Origin: Moniliophthora roreri
Lineage: Eukaryota; Basidiomycota; Agaricomycetes; Agaricales; Marasmiaceae
DNA length: 64,000 nt
Assembly: GCA_001466705.2 (NCBI GenBank)
Contig: LATX02000211.1
Location: 1,922,001 to 1,986,000 of the forward strand
Reading direction: 5' to 3'
In this document: positions 11,917 to 23,579 of the stretch, in pieces
Layout of the letters: each line of letters starts with the position of its first letter
Position numbering within the stretch: position 1 is the first letter of the stretch
The notes under the pieces: model-generated
Database searches by the model: none
The model's input: only the letters and a program-made list of their open reading frames with translations
What the model was told of the DNA's origin: nothing
Translations under genes and position numbers: made by a program

Positions 11917-12483
11917 AGCCGCTTCTGAGTCGGTTTCTGCTATCATTTTTTCTTGCAAGATCTATTTTCCTTGGTCACAGATCACACACTTTTATTTCAT
12001 ATCACACACTGCATCATATACCACCGCGTTAATCACTTGTTTTGATAGATAACCGAGCATGCTCTCTTGTCTTTCATTCAAGTAGTCAAATGGGCTCAGT
12101 AAAACCAGAAGTTATCCGTAACGCTTTGTATTTCAATTCATGTATACAGTCGACAAGAATGACATACCACGCACAACCTGATACATTACGGTACTAGAAG
12201 TCTAGAAAAGCTGCATGGAACATGAAGGTCGTTCTCTACTTACTATCCAGAAGATTGGTGAGGACTCCATGCATGCAGTTAAGTAGGGAAGCTTCCAGGG
12301 AATACAAGCCCTCTATGGGCTTGCAAACGTTCAATAACAGCCTCGTTCAGCGTGCAATGGCTCGTCTCGGGTCTGAATTGCCACCCGTCCCCCAGTGTCA
12401 CCTATCTAGTGTCTATCGCAATAGGTTCGTCGGCACACTGACAAAATTCCCCATTTTCTTTTCTCGAGAAAGATGATCTCAAC
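11917..12483. other. Intergenic, nothing recognised
   Basis: The stretch downstream of the hypothetical gene contains short open frames only, with no family motif and no credible splice chain. It probably holds the 3' end of the upstream transcript and decayed sequence continuing from the F-box relic. Confidence 0.4.
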
Positions 12484-12860
12484 TCAAGCGTTTTCAAGAA
12501 CTTGGCGCCCAAAGTTGAGAATATTCGAGGAAAGTTTTGAACAGGCCGTCAGATCCAAGACACGATGATCGTTTTTCCAACGCCGCAAGCAAATACTTCT
12601 TTGGCACCATAGGGCTGGCATCGATAGTGCGATTTCCCTCCACAAACCACACGTACAAGATATGGCCAAGACCGGTACCGTATTGGTCGGTGGACAACGA
12701 GTCTAGTTCTCAGTAGTGCAGGGAGATATGCTGTAAGGTTTCTGGAGGGAGCTGCCGAATAGGTGACCGTAACGAGCTGTAGTTCCGTAGTTTTGCTTCA
12801 GTTGATCTCCTTCTCATGCGTGGCCACCTCCACTTTGTAGTAGATAGTGTTGAGATAGTG
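12484..12860 (-). pseudogene. Decayed F-box protein remnant
   Basis: Read on the minus strand, the typical basidiomycete F-box start SPIRQLPPETLQ appears at about 12780-12745. It is followed after a stop and frame changes by CGLWREIALSMPALW near 12650, which is the 'vCr.WReIAlstPaLW' part of the same motif. The pieces lie in different frames with stop codons between, and no leucine-rich C-terminal part follows. This is a relic unrelated in position to the three F-box genes at 23.5-31.2 kb and of a different F-box subtype. Confidence 0.6.
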
Positions 12861-13246
12861 GACTAGTGTTTTCGCAACTGAGCATCTCCTTTACGGCCTC
12901 GTCGATGCACTGCAATACGGCCACCAAGTTCGACGAGGATACTGTTAAAGCAGATTCTCAACCTACGGGGAGAAGGATGGAAGCGATAGGGTGACTAAAG
13001 TAAAGTAAAACCGAAAGTGGAATGTCTATCTGGCATGATAATGTCGACGCCAACTTGCTGTGGAATCTGTCAGTTCCGGCGGACCGAGTGCTGACCTAAA
13101 TCCAGTGTACTGAGAACTAAAAGATTGAGTATTATGCAGCGAAAAGGATTGGTTCTCTTAGCAGAGTAGTTGAGGAGTTGGTGTTATGAAATCAGGAACA
13201 TCAAAACAAGCGCTCAAATTCTCCAGCACGATATTCACCGACTTCC

Positions 13247-14011
13247 ATGTTCGCGGAAGCTGGCCTGCGTTCCCCAGGTGTGTCATCCACAAATACTTCA
13301 AAAAGTTGTGTTGACGAATAGCAGATGAATTGTGTTTAACCAGCTCTTCAAGCTGCTACCAGACGTTTGGTCATTCCCCCATACCAAGCGCAAGCTTTTA
13401 ACCGAAATTTCGTCCTCTCGGGTTCTCTCCAGCATCTACTACACTCGAGACGATTGTCACACCAACCCGCTGCCGAAAAGCCCCAAGAATCAGGCGAAGT
13501 TATCAAACCCAAGAACGAGAAGATCAAGTTTTCATGGGTAAAACTGGTCGACCCGGAAACCGGTGCTCTCGTTGACACCACAATGTCAAAAATCCTCGCC
13601 AACCTCGACAAGAAGACACATTTCGCCGAGTTACAGACCGCTGCACCATTTCCTGTCGTCAAGTTGATCAGTAAAGCTGAAGCTCACGAGCGAAGGAAGA
13701 AGGAGAAGGAGTTGAAGAAGAACGTGGCGAAGAGGAATTTACACAAGGAGTATCAGTTTACGTGGTCAATGGCGGACAATGATTTGACGCGAAAATTGAA
13801 GAGGGCTAGGGATGATCTTTCGAATGGAGGCAGGGTCGACATTGTGTTTGCGCCCAAATCGCGTCAGAGGGGTCCACCGTATTCAGAGATGACGCAGCGA
13901 ATGAAGAGCATCCTGGAGGAGCTGTCGGACGTTGGGTCAGAATGGAAAAAGATGGAGATCAGAAGGGGGATGGCTGTCATTTTCATTCAAGGGAAGGTGC
14001 CAGAACCGTAG
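13247..14011 (+). CDS. Mitochondrial translation initiation factor IF-3
   Basis: IF-3 binds the small mitochondrial ribosomal subunit and prevents early joining of the large one. Exon 1 is 13247-13277 (MFAEAGLRSP), then a 66-base intron, then exon 2 at 13344-14011. The joined N-terminus is basic and Ser/Arg-rich, fitting a mitochondrial presequence (ATRRLVIPPYQAQAFNRNF). The IF-3 N-domain shows VKLVDPETGALVDTTMSKIL. After a charged helix (RRKKEKELKKN) comes the C-domain with KEYQFTWSMADNDLTRKLKR, IVFAPKSRQRG and MTQRMKSILEEL. No ATG is available in the long frame upstream of the domain without this first exon, which supports the spliced start. It is convergent with the PPR-like gene, only 94 bases between stops. 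Confidence 0.82.
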
Positions 14012-14105
14012 CAGAGATTCACCTCGAAACTCACAATAATTACATCCATCCAAAAAAAAAAAGTAATCTCATCCGTAATCCATTACTATCGCTATTACAT
14101 GTATG

Positions 14106-16841
14106 TTACTTCACTTTAGAAGTGCGGTGATGTCTTCTAAGTGTAAATTTGCGTCTAAGTAAGAGTCCTTTACTTTTTTGAGCGGGTAGCTGGAAGGCGT
14201 GGAATTTGTATCGACGCTTCCCGTGCATCACACCTGCAGTAGCTTGATAGCCACCGAAATGTCTGGGGCTCCGACCAACGAGTAGGTATTGCATGCCCAG
14301 TGGGATTTGATACCCGGCTTCTAGCATGTCCTCAACAACCGTCTCGATCATTGCATTGGGGTATTGTCGAGGCGATCCAAATCTGGCGTAGATCCAGTTA
14401 GCAAAACGAAGATGCTGCTTCCAGTGGCTGGGTGGTGTGTATGGGTTGCGAGGCATCATCTTTGGATGTCGAGTAGTGATGCGAAGCATGGCATTAAAGA
14501 ATCGGAGGTCGGGTTTCGGAAGTTCCGGGAAATGATGCCTACCGTTCTGCAGCCGCAGCAGGTCGTCGTACACTGAGCGAATACCCGACATCATGGCCTT
14601 GTAAATAGTGACACCGCCAATCTTTCCAGCACTGAAGCGATGTGTCTTCTCTCTTCGCCGTGAGGAAAGAATAAATCTGGCCCAACCCCTGACTTTCGAG
14701 TTTCTTCGTGGTACCCACTTATGTTCCTCCTCCGTCAACGGCAGCCTCTTCCACCACCTCTTCTCGACTTCGTCGGCGTAACATGATATCATCACCGTAT
14801 AGGCATGAACAGGTAGGAGCCAGGGCTCAGTCCCTTCACAGAAGCCAGGTACCCAACTAGCTCTTTCTGCTTCCTTGCCCAACATCCACACACGTTCCAC
14901 CAAACCAGTCTGACCCGCTTTCCGTAGAGCACTCAGAAGAGAGACTATGAAGTATGGTCCATATGAAACGACGCGACGTATGCAATCGGTACGCGACTCC
15001 CACCTGTACTGCTTGATCTCTTCAGGTGTCGCCGAGCCCCATGAAGGATGATCGACGACATGGAGCTCAGGAAGTAAACGGAACACCAGCTTGGATACTA
15101 GCTCCACCCGGCCAGTAGCGACAAGATGGGCGATGTACGAGTTGATAGTAAACGAATCGGCTTTGAGCGGTGCCTTTGCTTCCAACGATTCATTGACTTG
15201 ATGAAGTGGGGAATGGGAGGGCGCTGGGATGGTCCTTGTGATTGCAGAAAATATGTGTTCCGTCAAGTGGGCGTTCTCTGGGTCCACTCGTAGAGCGGAT
15301 AGCGCACTTTCGGATATGGCGGGGTCTCGCAGTCGTGTGCCCGCTGCGATCAATATGTTCAAGGTGACAATGTCGGGTGCAATGTGAATATGTTTCATGT
15401 AAGCCAGAACCTTGCTCGCGAGTTGCTGTGACTTTTGTCGGTGAAGGGCAAAATGTAAGAGCGCGTTGCACGAGTGACGGCATAGAGGAGGCATGCGGCT
15501 GCGAGTACCTACTGGCTGACGCGGCGACCCGAAATGCCAGTTCGCTGACGGGTCATTGGAAGTAGGTGACCCATGGGGAGGGTCCTTGATGAGGCGCTTT
15601 AAAACATGGCGAAAATAGTCAGACGCTTTGACGCGTTTGAAACCATTTTCTTCCAAGTCGAAAACAAAAACCAAGTTTTCCACTGTTGGGCAACTGTAGA
15701 GGGCTCGTATAAGGCCTCCTGCTTCTCCCCATATGAATTGACGCCAATCGAGAAGCCAACCCAGGTGGGCAAGAGCCTGCAATGCCTCCTGGAAGGAGAC
15801 TTCAAACAGGTCATCTGCAGCATGTTTCCCCTTGCGACCCAGGACGTCCATGATGGAAGACAGAATGGAAATCATCAGGTTCGTATCTGGAACCTTTGGA
15901 CGTCTTCGTCCCGACTCCTGCTGCAGCGTCGTTCCAGCCAGGTTTCTTGTTGCATCCGAGTCCTCTCGCTTCGACAAGGCATCCCTGAGAGTCCATTCCT
16001 TGACCATGGTGGCAAAAAGCAGGGTCGCGGCGAGAAGCTCGCCTTGAAGCAGACATGCTTTTATAACCGCACTAAACATATTCTCTGTACGCTCGTGGTT
16101 GCGACGACGGGCGTTCTCCATAATCTGGATGGCGCAGCGAGTTCCTGGATGTGCAGACATCGATGCCAAACGGTTTGTGTCTATGCACTGCCCTTTGGCA
16201 AGGATGATTTTCATGCGTGTCAAAAACTCGGCCTTCGCAGTAGGCAGCCGTCCCGAGGAATGAAGTACTCCTTCGACTACAGTTTCCAATGTCTTTCGGT
16301 GAAGCTTCACACCATCATCCAATAGATTTTGCGCTAACCTGAAAGCCTTCTGTTGGAGTCCACGACGAAGCAGATCATGGATTATGGCATGACCGCATAG
16401 TCGAGGAGAGACTGGTTTCGGGAACATGTCGGAGACCTGACCGTTCTTAGGACACCATGACTCCATATCGGAAACTTGTGAAAGTCGGGCGGAATGAAGG
16501 ACAAGGATAGCGGCCGAGATGTCGCCTTCGCGAACCAAAGCATGGGCAGCCTGCCAGGCTGCACGAGACATCTGAGCGGGTGTAAGGGGAGATACATTGT
16601 CGGATGGGTCCTCTTTGAACGAAATCAGAGGTGAGGTTTCGATAGAATGGGATTCGGATGAAGTCGCGGTTGAAGATGAATACGAATGGGATAACCAGGG
16701 TTTTCGAAGGGGGATAAAAATATTTGGAGACTTTTTTATGTTCTGGCGCAGTAATGGGGGCCTCAAACCGACATTTCCTGGACGGAGAACGGCTACAGCG
16801 CGCGATGTACTAATAATTTGTGTAAACCAGGTGCATCGCAT
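14106..16841 (-). CDS. Pentatricopeptide-repeat-like mitochondrial protein
   Basis: A 911-residue protein in one uninterrupted exon, unusual here where most genes are split. The N-terminus is basic, rich in Arg/Ser and short of acids (STSRAVAVLRPGNVGLRPPL), as in mitochondrial presequences. Scattered helical-pair motifs of PPR type are visible: DIVTLNILIAAGTRL near residue 460, SFTINSYIAHLVATGRVELV near 560, AYTVMISCYADEV near 680 and RFFNAMLRITTRHP near 790. PPR proteins bind organellar RNA and guide its processing, stability or translation. I cannot name a specific orthologue. The strongly basic tail (FTLRRHHRTSKVK) also fits RNA binding. Start ATG is at 16841-16839; an upstream leader intron is possible. 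Confidence 0.65.
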   Translation of the reverse strand: MRCTWFTQIISTSRAVAVLRPGNVGLRPPLLRQNIKKSPNIFIPLRKPWLSHSYSSSTATSSESHSIETSPLISFKEDPSDNVSPLTPAQMSRAAWQAAHALVREGDISAAILVLHSARLSQVSDMESWCPKNGQVSDMFPKPVSPRLCGHAIIHDLLRRGLQQKAFRLAQNLLDDGVKLHRKTLETVVEGVLHSSGRLPTAKAEFLTRMKIILAKGQCIDTNRLASMSAHPGTRCAIQIMENARRRNHERTENMFSAVIKACLLQGELLAATLLFATMVKEWTLRDALSKREDSDATRNLAGTTLQQESGRRRPKVPDTNLMISILSSIMDVLGRKGKHAADDLFEVSFQEALQALAHLGWLLDWRQFIWGEAGGLIRALYSCPTVENLVFVFDLEENGFKRVKASDYFRHVLKRLIKDPPHGSPTSNDPSANWHFGSPRQPVGTRSRMPPLCRHSCNALLHFALHRQKSQQLASKVLAYMKHIHIAPDIVTLNILIAAGTRLRDPAISESALSALRVDPENAHLTEHIFSAITRTIPAPSHSPLHQVNESLEAKAPLKADSFTINSYIAHLVATGRVELVSKLVFRLLPELHVVDHPSWGSATPEEIKQYRWESRTDCIRRVVSYGPYFIVSLLSALRKAGQTGLVERVWMLGKEAERASWVPGFCEGTEPWLLPVHAYTVMISCYADEVEKRWWKRLPLTEEEHKWVPRRNSKVRGWARFILSSRRREKTHRFSAGKIGGVTIYKAMMSGIRSVYDDLLRLQNGRHHFPELPKPDLRFFNAMLRITTRHPKMMPRNPYTPPSHWKQHLRFANWIYARFGSPRQYPNAMIETVVEDMLEAGYQIPLGMQYLLVGRSPRHFGGYQATAGVMHGKRRYKFHAFQLPAQKSKGLLLRRKFTLRRHHRTSKVK

Positions 16842-17090
16842 GTAGCTTGCATTCCTGATAGCAAATTAGTGAGAAAGAAGCCGTAAAACTGGTCGTAACT
16901 CACCAGGTCTTCCAAAAGCTGAGGCCTGTACCCTTGACGGGTTCGAAGTGCGTCTAATTGCTGTGCAGTAGTTCAATGTCGCGGCGGACGATGTCGGCAA
17001 ACGAAAACTTCGAAAGTCACCTGACCTGTCTTTCACCGTCCAAATTCACTACTGTCACCACTACGCGAGGTTCGCAATTCGGCCGATACG

Positions 17091-20000
17091 ATGAGTTACG
17101 AACGCAGAGGATACGGTGGACGACGAAGGTATCGAGGTAAGGATTGACGCGAATTCTGCAAATAACGAGTATTGACAGCCAGTGATGCAGACGACTACGA
17201 TGACCGACGGAGAGAACCTATTGAGACCCCTCAAGACAAGTTGAAGGCTGCAATAATCAAGCTCGGCGAAGTCGTACGTGAACTCAAAAGTAGACTTGAG
17301 ACGAACACTAAAATGAAAACAGGATCCAGTGCAGGAACTTCCTCATATCCAAACTCAGATTCGGGGATTACCCCCAGTTCTTTCGAATCTTTCGGAGGCA
17401 TTTCATATAAGGTGGGCTCGGAGCTAGTCACACACCCGCTAGGAAATGTTAACTGCTTTTACTTCAATCTCAGTGTTACAGAACAACCGTTCAAGATTCC
17501 GTATTATGCAGCCCTGCTTCGCCTCTTGCATGAAAAGGCTTCCGAAGACGACACCGGCCCTTTACTTGGCAAGCAGATTCTGGAAGAGTTTTGGAAGGGA
17601 TTTCAGGCCTATGTAGACAAGCTGGCCTGGAGAGAGACACGGTTCTGTGTATGGGATAACTTTGTAAATTGTTTTCGGCTAACGAGTTACTTCCAGGTAC
17701 ATTTCTTCGCCCATCTTACGGCCGCTGGTCTGGTATCAGCAGAATCCTTTACTGCTTTGCTTCAATCCTTCACCGCTGTCTTGGATGAATTTGGCGTATC
17801 GCACGGTCGAGGGAAACGCGCTGCATTGTGTGCTGCAGAGGGGCTTATGATAGTACGTTACTAGGCAGACTCTTCGTTCGCTGTCTCTCACAATGCCCCA
17901 GGCAGGTACCTCAATAAAGGCGCATTCCGCCACCAGCGTTTCTGATATAATTACTGCTATTCAAACCTTCATCGACACAACCGGAAACCCAAAATGGCTA
18001 GTCCAGCCTACGTTGAAGTTGCATAGTCCAACAGTTGACGCAGATTCTGCAGACGAGGTCCGTATTTGCGCTCCCATGCGCATGGTTATAGTACTCATCA
18101 TTTGTCAAGCTTTTGGACTCAGCTCTAGCAGCTTTAAGGGCTCTGGAAGCCGTTGATTTTGACGGTCCTTACCCTAGACCCTACCTGGACTATTCCGAAC
18201 TCGATCCCACTTTCACTCCATTCGATTTACCTTCCGTTCTCGTGACACCTGAAGTCATAGAACTCGATGGCCTATCAAACGAAACTGAGGAATCAGAGCC
18301 TGGCACATCCATAAAAAAAGATGAATGGCCAGAGTACTACCTCCGATTGTTCAGCGATGACATAACACCAGACCCAAACACTCCAGCTGGATACGCTGTA
18401 CGAACAGGTCTCCTTGCAATTATTGATATCTTCGAAGTCAACCGAAAGGAATGCGCGCGGTTACTGTTGGAGTATCCAAAATGGACATTACCTGGGACGT
18501 TCAAGCCGAAACCAGGTGCACCTCCACCAGAGCATGAGCCTATTGTGAGCAAGGATTGGCAGTTGGAAAGTACGCTTCTCGAAGTACGACATCGAGCAAT
18601 TATGATTTGGAGTAGGGCACTCATTCTTCTATGCAGATACTCCTCGGATCTTCGTTCGTACTCCCCGAGTCAACACAAAAACAGATATACTACATCGGTT
18701 TAATCACAGAAGTTTGCAAGTTGGCTCCTAGCACCGGAGGACCTGCTGTTGGCAAGTCGATTCGAAGATTATTTAGCATGCTGTCAGACGGTTTAGATGT
18801 CGAAATTGCACGAAGGTATTCAGAGTGGTTCTCTACTCACATGAGTAATTTCAATTTCCAATGGGTCTGGAAGGAGTGGTACGTGCCATGTTGCAGTCTT
18901 TAGTATCATAAGTTTTGATGGTTATTGCTTAGGATCCCTGATCTGGCGTTGTGTGACAAGCATCCCAAACGAAACTTCATCAGGCGTGCGCTGGAGCTTG
19001 AGATCCGACTGTCCTATTATGATCGCATAGCCAAAAGCATTCCACAAGAGATGCATCCAGCCGAAGCTTTCTGCTTACCTTCACAAGCACCTGGACCTGA
19101 CTTTGAGTACGACGATCCTGGTACGTCTACCTTGCAGTAATTGTTTGTGCACTTATAAAGCCTTTGTCCAGCGAAACCGCACCACGACGCCGCCCAATCA
19201 ATCCTCAACCTTTTTAGAGGAAGAGCCCAGGCCGGCGACGTCATTGCCCATCTCGACACCCTCAAAAACAACCTGGAGAACGAAAGTTCTGATTCTGGTC
19301 AACTCGTCAATGTCGACACTGCCATGCGCTCAATAGCCATCCAGTCTCTCCTCCACATTGGTTCTCGCTCCTTCTCACATCTCCTCAACGCCATCGAGCG
19401 ATACCTCTCTCTACTCCGATTCATCGCTAACGGTGGCGTCTCCGAAGCCCCAGGCGGTGGCATTCCAGAAGCCAAGTCAGACATCTTGAACGCCGTGGCC
19501 GCGTTCTGGAAAAACGATAAGCTCATGGTTAATATCGTGTTTGACAAGCTAATGCAGTACCAAATCGTCGACCCTGCTGATGTCGTCAAGTGGACTTTTA
19601 CAAATGTCAGCGAAACAGAGGACGAGCTGAAGACACCATTGACCCTGACGGCGTTCGAATGGAGTTTGTTAAAGGGTGCTTTGGACAAAGCTAATGGGCG
19701 AGTTACTATTGCGAGGAGGAAGTTGGCGGCGTTGAGGAAGGAGGATGATGAGACGAAAGCGAGGGCGAATGCGGGAACGACAGGAGATATGGATGTTGAC
19801 GATGTGAAGCCAGGTAAGACGTGCTCTTGACTTTCCTCACCGCGTGTGACTGAAATGGTCTCTTTGCAGTGACGGAAACCTCGGGCGCAGAAAACCCTGC
19901 ATTGGCCTCAGCGATCAAGGCGCTGTCGATTTTGACTCGAGAACAGAAGAATACGCTGTCGCGAACGCTAGAGGGCTTCACGAATTGCCTCGCGCCACCT

Positions 20001-20312
20001 CTAAGCTCTGTCAGTCCAGAAGCGCAAGCAATTCTCACCGAGAAATCATGGCATAATCGGGCCAACTGGGGAAGAGATGAGTGGAATTTCTGGGAGACAT
20101 GGGCCTGGTACAGACATTTCTGCAGAACAGTGAGTCCTCACGAAAAGTTCATAGAGAACGTGATTCTTATTGTACACCCACAGTATTCACCGTATCTTCG
20201 AAGCTATTCAGCAACCCTCTCAACCGTGTCGTTCGCACGGTTGGAAGGATCGAAGGATCCTGCGGCAGAGCTTCTTCAAAAGATATGGAATGTCGCCATT
20301 GGGCAGGAGTAA
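17091..20312 (+). CDS. Nuclear cap-binding complex large subunit (CBP80/NCBP1)
   Basis: Scaffold of the nuclear cap-binding complex; with CBP20 it holds the 5' cap of new RNA polymerase II transcripts and links splicing, export and decay. Exon 1 is 17091-17136 (MSYERRGYGGRRRYR), and about ten introns follow. Recognisable MIF4G-family segments are RGLPPVLSNLSEAF, PFKIPYYAALL, HFFAHLTAAGLVSAESF, LLIELCKL-like ITEVCKLAP near 18720, MSNFNFQWVWKEW near 18870, ALELEIRLSYYDRI and IQSLLHIGSRSFSHLLNAIE near 19350. The C-terminus VAIGQE follows a final intron at 20130-20183. All joins keep frame. It is divergent from the PPR-like gene, with 249 bases between starts. Confidence 0.93.
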
Positions 20313-21037
20313 GGACTCGTTTCGAAATTGCTTAGTACTCCTGTATCGTGCATATATTCTGAAATGTGCTCTATTTTAACGCAGCGACATCGCGGATATA
20401 CTATTACGGACCGAAATCAAGAAGAGAGGTGAATAGAATAAAATTGAAATAAGCTGGTGAGCTCGCGAACCGGTAGTTGTTGGCCGAACTCGGGTAACAG
20501 GATCGCTGAACGGGTGTCTTTGCTGCCTCTATAAAACTGTATAAAATTGAGAGGAAACTTCAAAGGCCTAATCACCGAACGCTGAGAAGAAGAGCCCGGG
20601 GCGCAGAAGAGATAGAGGGATAACTGGGGAAATTGGACGGGGGCTACCAGTGCACCATCCTCCGACTTATCATTTGCCCAACGCCTTGGAATTCCATTCG
20701 GTATGTACGCCAACTGGAGCTCAAAAAGTATAAGCCTGATACCTCCCGACAGGTGCCGAACAGACGAATATAATTCGAAAAATCGCGGCAGAAACGACAA
20801 CCGCCGGGACCCTCCCTGAACCCAGTCAACTCCGCATCGGTCCGACCGTCCCACAAACGGATATCTGGGGCTGCATCTTCCATGAAACCGAGTTTTCGTT
20901 TCACACTCGCTACTGAGATCCCCGGACTGAACCGGTCCCAACCATCTCAGCCTCAGAAGGTTGCAAAAATTACAACTCCAGAATCACATTGCTCATTCCC
21001 TCCTCTTTACAGACCCGCTACTCCGATCCTGCCGCAT
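20313..21037. other. Intergenic between NCBP1 and hypothetical gene
   Basis: No gene is supported. A minus-strand open frame of 174 codons (20941-20417) has no family motif and overlaps the likely leader of the next plus-strand gene. A pyrimidine-rich tract ending in CTTTACAG at about 21011 may be the end of a leader intron of that gene. Confidence 0.35.
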
Positions 21038-21846
21038 ATGGACCGGGAAGCCGCGCTGTTAGACGCCATCGCGCGTTTGTGCCTCTTTGATGAGGGGGGA
21101 GCTGCCAAGGTATCAGCTTCTACAGTTCTGCAGCAGGATGGTCTTCTACATACTACCTTGTATGTCATCTTCCACGAATGGCCACATGGGTACGCTCATC
21201 AAGAGACAATGGACAAAGTCACTGTCCAGCTCCAGAAGTTATTTACGACCCTCAAGAAATTTTCGCCGTCTCACCCTGCCCATGAGGACCTCCTCAACCT
21301 CGTCCACGAGTTTGGCCAGATCCGGTTGAGAAAGAGCATCAACAAATGGCGAGCTGCTTGGACAAGCGAAAAAAAGCACCTTTATCAAATGGTGGAGAAC
21401 GCCTCGGACCACTTTACACCACAGGAAATTCAAAGCCTGGCTTGCGTGTTCATGCAGATCGACATCATATTGGATTCTGTTGATCGAGAATGTAGTCGGT
21501 GGGCTAGGGTGGCCACCCAACATGCTCATTTTTGGTGGTCAAAATTGGGGTTGTCGTCCCGGGATCTTCGCGCTATTTCCTGGCCTCTTTTGGAACGACT
21601 GGATGCATTTGTGAATGACAGTAAATCCAATTCACTAGAATCAGAAGGAGTAGTACAGCTGACTTTACAGCTGCAGATTCGGGCCAGACGGGCAAAAAGC
21701 TGTTGTCTTTTAATATGCAGCAGTGGATCACAGACATGCTAGATTTAAATTTTGCTGTTCTACATCTCACAAAGTTCACAATGTTGAAGTACTCTGACGA
21801 GCTACTACGCGGAAGATTGGAAGTTATTGTCGTGGATGATTGTTAG
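21038..21846 (+). CDS. Hypothetical helical protein
   Basis: No family recognised. I place the start at 21038 (MDREAALLDAIARLCLF); an in-frame ATG at 20882 would add 52 low-complexity residues and looks more like a leader. Exon 1 runs to 21620. A 38- or 50-base intron (donor GTAAATCC, acceptors TACAG at 21658 or 21670, both in frame) leads to an exon ending LEVIVVDDC with TAG at 21846. Without the intron the frame ends at a stop near 21742. The protein is about 255 residues, mostly amphipathic helices (TVQLQKLFTTLKKF, LLNLVHEFGQIRL, IDIILDSVDRECSRWA), with no signal peptide or membrane segment. Role unknown. Confidence 0.55.
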
Positions 21847-22049
21847 GAACCAGACTGTTACATAGCTTCTCATGTATGTCTTACCATCTCTTATCCTGTA
21901 TCGTGACGGATCGGTACTACCGGAATTTGAAGCGACTGCACTTCGGAGGAATTAACCTGTATCAGCAAGAGTACAGCAACTACATCTAAAAGTGTGATTG
22001 AGTGGTGAGTAGTATAATATAACGAGATGGAAGCCAAATCAAATGTACT

Positions 22050-23308
22050 TCATGTCCGTAAAATCATCAACATACACTCATACACTGCCCAGCCAATAGC
22101 TGAACTTAAAACCTTGCGTGACAATCGCAGCGAAGCACCCTCGAAGAAGCCCGTGACCCCACGATGCTAGCAGCTCTGGTGTAAGATCGTGGATATAATG
22201 ATACTTTATCTCGAACATACCTTCCATATCGTCTTGACTGTGCTAGTAAAGCCATGATATTGGTTTTCTGGACGGACTTGCAGTTTTGTCTGACGAAAAC
22301 ATCAATACTGGGTCCGCGAGCCTAGTAGGTGACGAACGTACCTTGATAACGTCAAATGGGTGAGTGGCCATAGTTGCTAGAGCTCCAGCGGAAGCTGCCG
22401 ACATGCTGTGGATGGCTGTTAACTGGCTGTTGGAATTCGGAGGTACAATTATGGATGCCTGTCGCTTGAAGGCCTCGTAGAATACAACGAACAATCCAGC
22501 GTACGGTGCGTCCCGTAGCGAGGTAGCAGTAAATCCCCGTAGAAGTTCCGAGGGTCCCGCACGGGCAATGGACATGAATGCAGCTGACAATGTCTGGTAG
22601 CCGTATATGTTACTCTGCAAGTATTCATTAGCCCTGCGTGCAATAAACAGAAGTAAAAACGCACCTCGAACCGAGCCTTTAGCACAGAGAAAGGGTTCAT
22701 GATAAAGCCGACTCCGACACGCGCGACAGCGCCAGAAATGAGATTCCCTTGACTGGTGAGTTTGGGAAGGACCGAGGAATGCTTCGCGTCCGGAATCTCT
22801 CGGACATGGGCAAAGTATGGGGATGTTGCCATAAACGTCCGTAGTTGTGTCAAACTTGTCATATAGAGTGCTATTCCCGGCACATTCCTGCAAAACGGAT
22901 GTATAAGCCGGACTTAGATGCGAGGCGAACTGAGACGTACCGGATGAGTGTAGCATTGGTTCCTCTCCATAGCCCACGCAAGCCATCCTGGTTCAATATC
23001 TGACGAGCAGTATGTATCACTTTGACTCTAAACCCGAGGTTTCAGCCAATAAATCGCAGAACAATTTTGAAAAGCGCACTTCTTTTGGGTCAGACTATCT
23101 CCCTGCTGCAACCTTGTCTTTAGCAAGTCAACTGCCCAGATCAGTCCCTCAGTTCCGGCAAGCTATAATCCTCTTTAATGACATACATGGTTGCAAAACG
23201 ATCGTCGAGGCGAGTCCGGAAGCAGCGCCTGTAACATGTGTTAGGAATCGGTCGAAGTCGATGAGCTTCTAACCCACCAGAAGTTAATTGTTGCCCAACA
23301 TCTTTCAT
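22050..23308 (-). CDS. Mitochondrial glycine carrier, Hem25/SLC25A38 type
   Basis: Inner-membrane carrier importing glycine for haem synthesis. Short exon 1 at 23308-23278 (MKDVGQQLTSG) joins across a 49-base intron to AASGLASTIVLQP. The next join gives the first carrier signature PFDLLKTRLQQ. Second and third repeats follow: GLWRGTNATLIR / NVPGIALYMTSL, VARVGVGFIMNPFSVLKAR, GFTATSLRDAPYAGLFVVFY, ATHPFDVIKTKLQ and FFEGASLRLSRKV. The pairing NVPGIALY and RDAPYAG is typical of the SLC25A38 group rather than other carriers. TGA is at 22052-22050. Assignment to the subfamily rests on these motifs by eye. Confidence 0.85.
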
Positions 23309-23579
23309 GTGATTTAGGTTCCCGAACTTGAGGGAGAAATGGAATTAGTGAGAGAAAGAAGAATACCCGAAATTTGGACTCGGTGACTCGGTCGTGTTCG
23401 GGAACCTACGCGTGACGCGACGAATTCTTAAGGCTCTCCGTCCTCACCTACCACCAAATTCCCAGTTCTGAAGTCGAATTCTCACCTATCATTCGCCTTG
23501 TCTTTTGTCATTTTGAAATCTTCCGCGACAACCACTCGATTACAATACGCGCTGCAGCCTAGAAGTTCTTCACTCATTG

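Noticed and set aside
16925..16960. Possible tRNA T-arm (GGGTTCGAAGTGC)
   Set aside because: No matching acceptor stem, D-arm or anticodon arm around it.
20417..20941. 174-codon minus-strand open frame
   Set aside because: No family motif, no splice support, and it overlaps the leader of the plus-strand gene; most likely chance.
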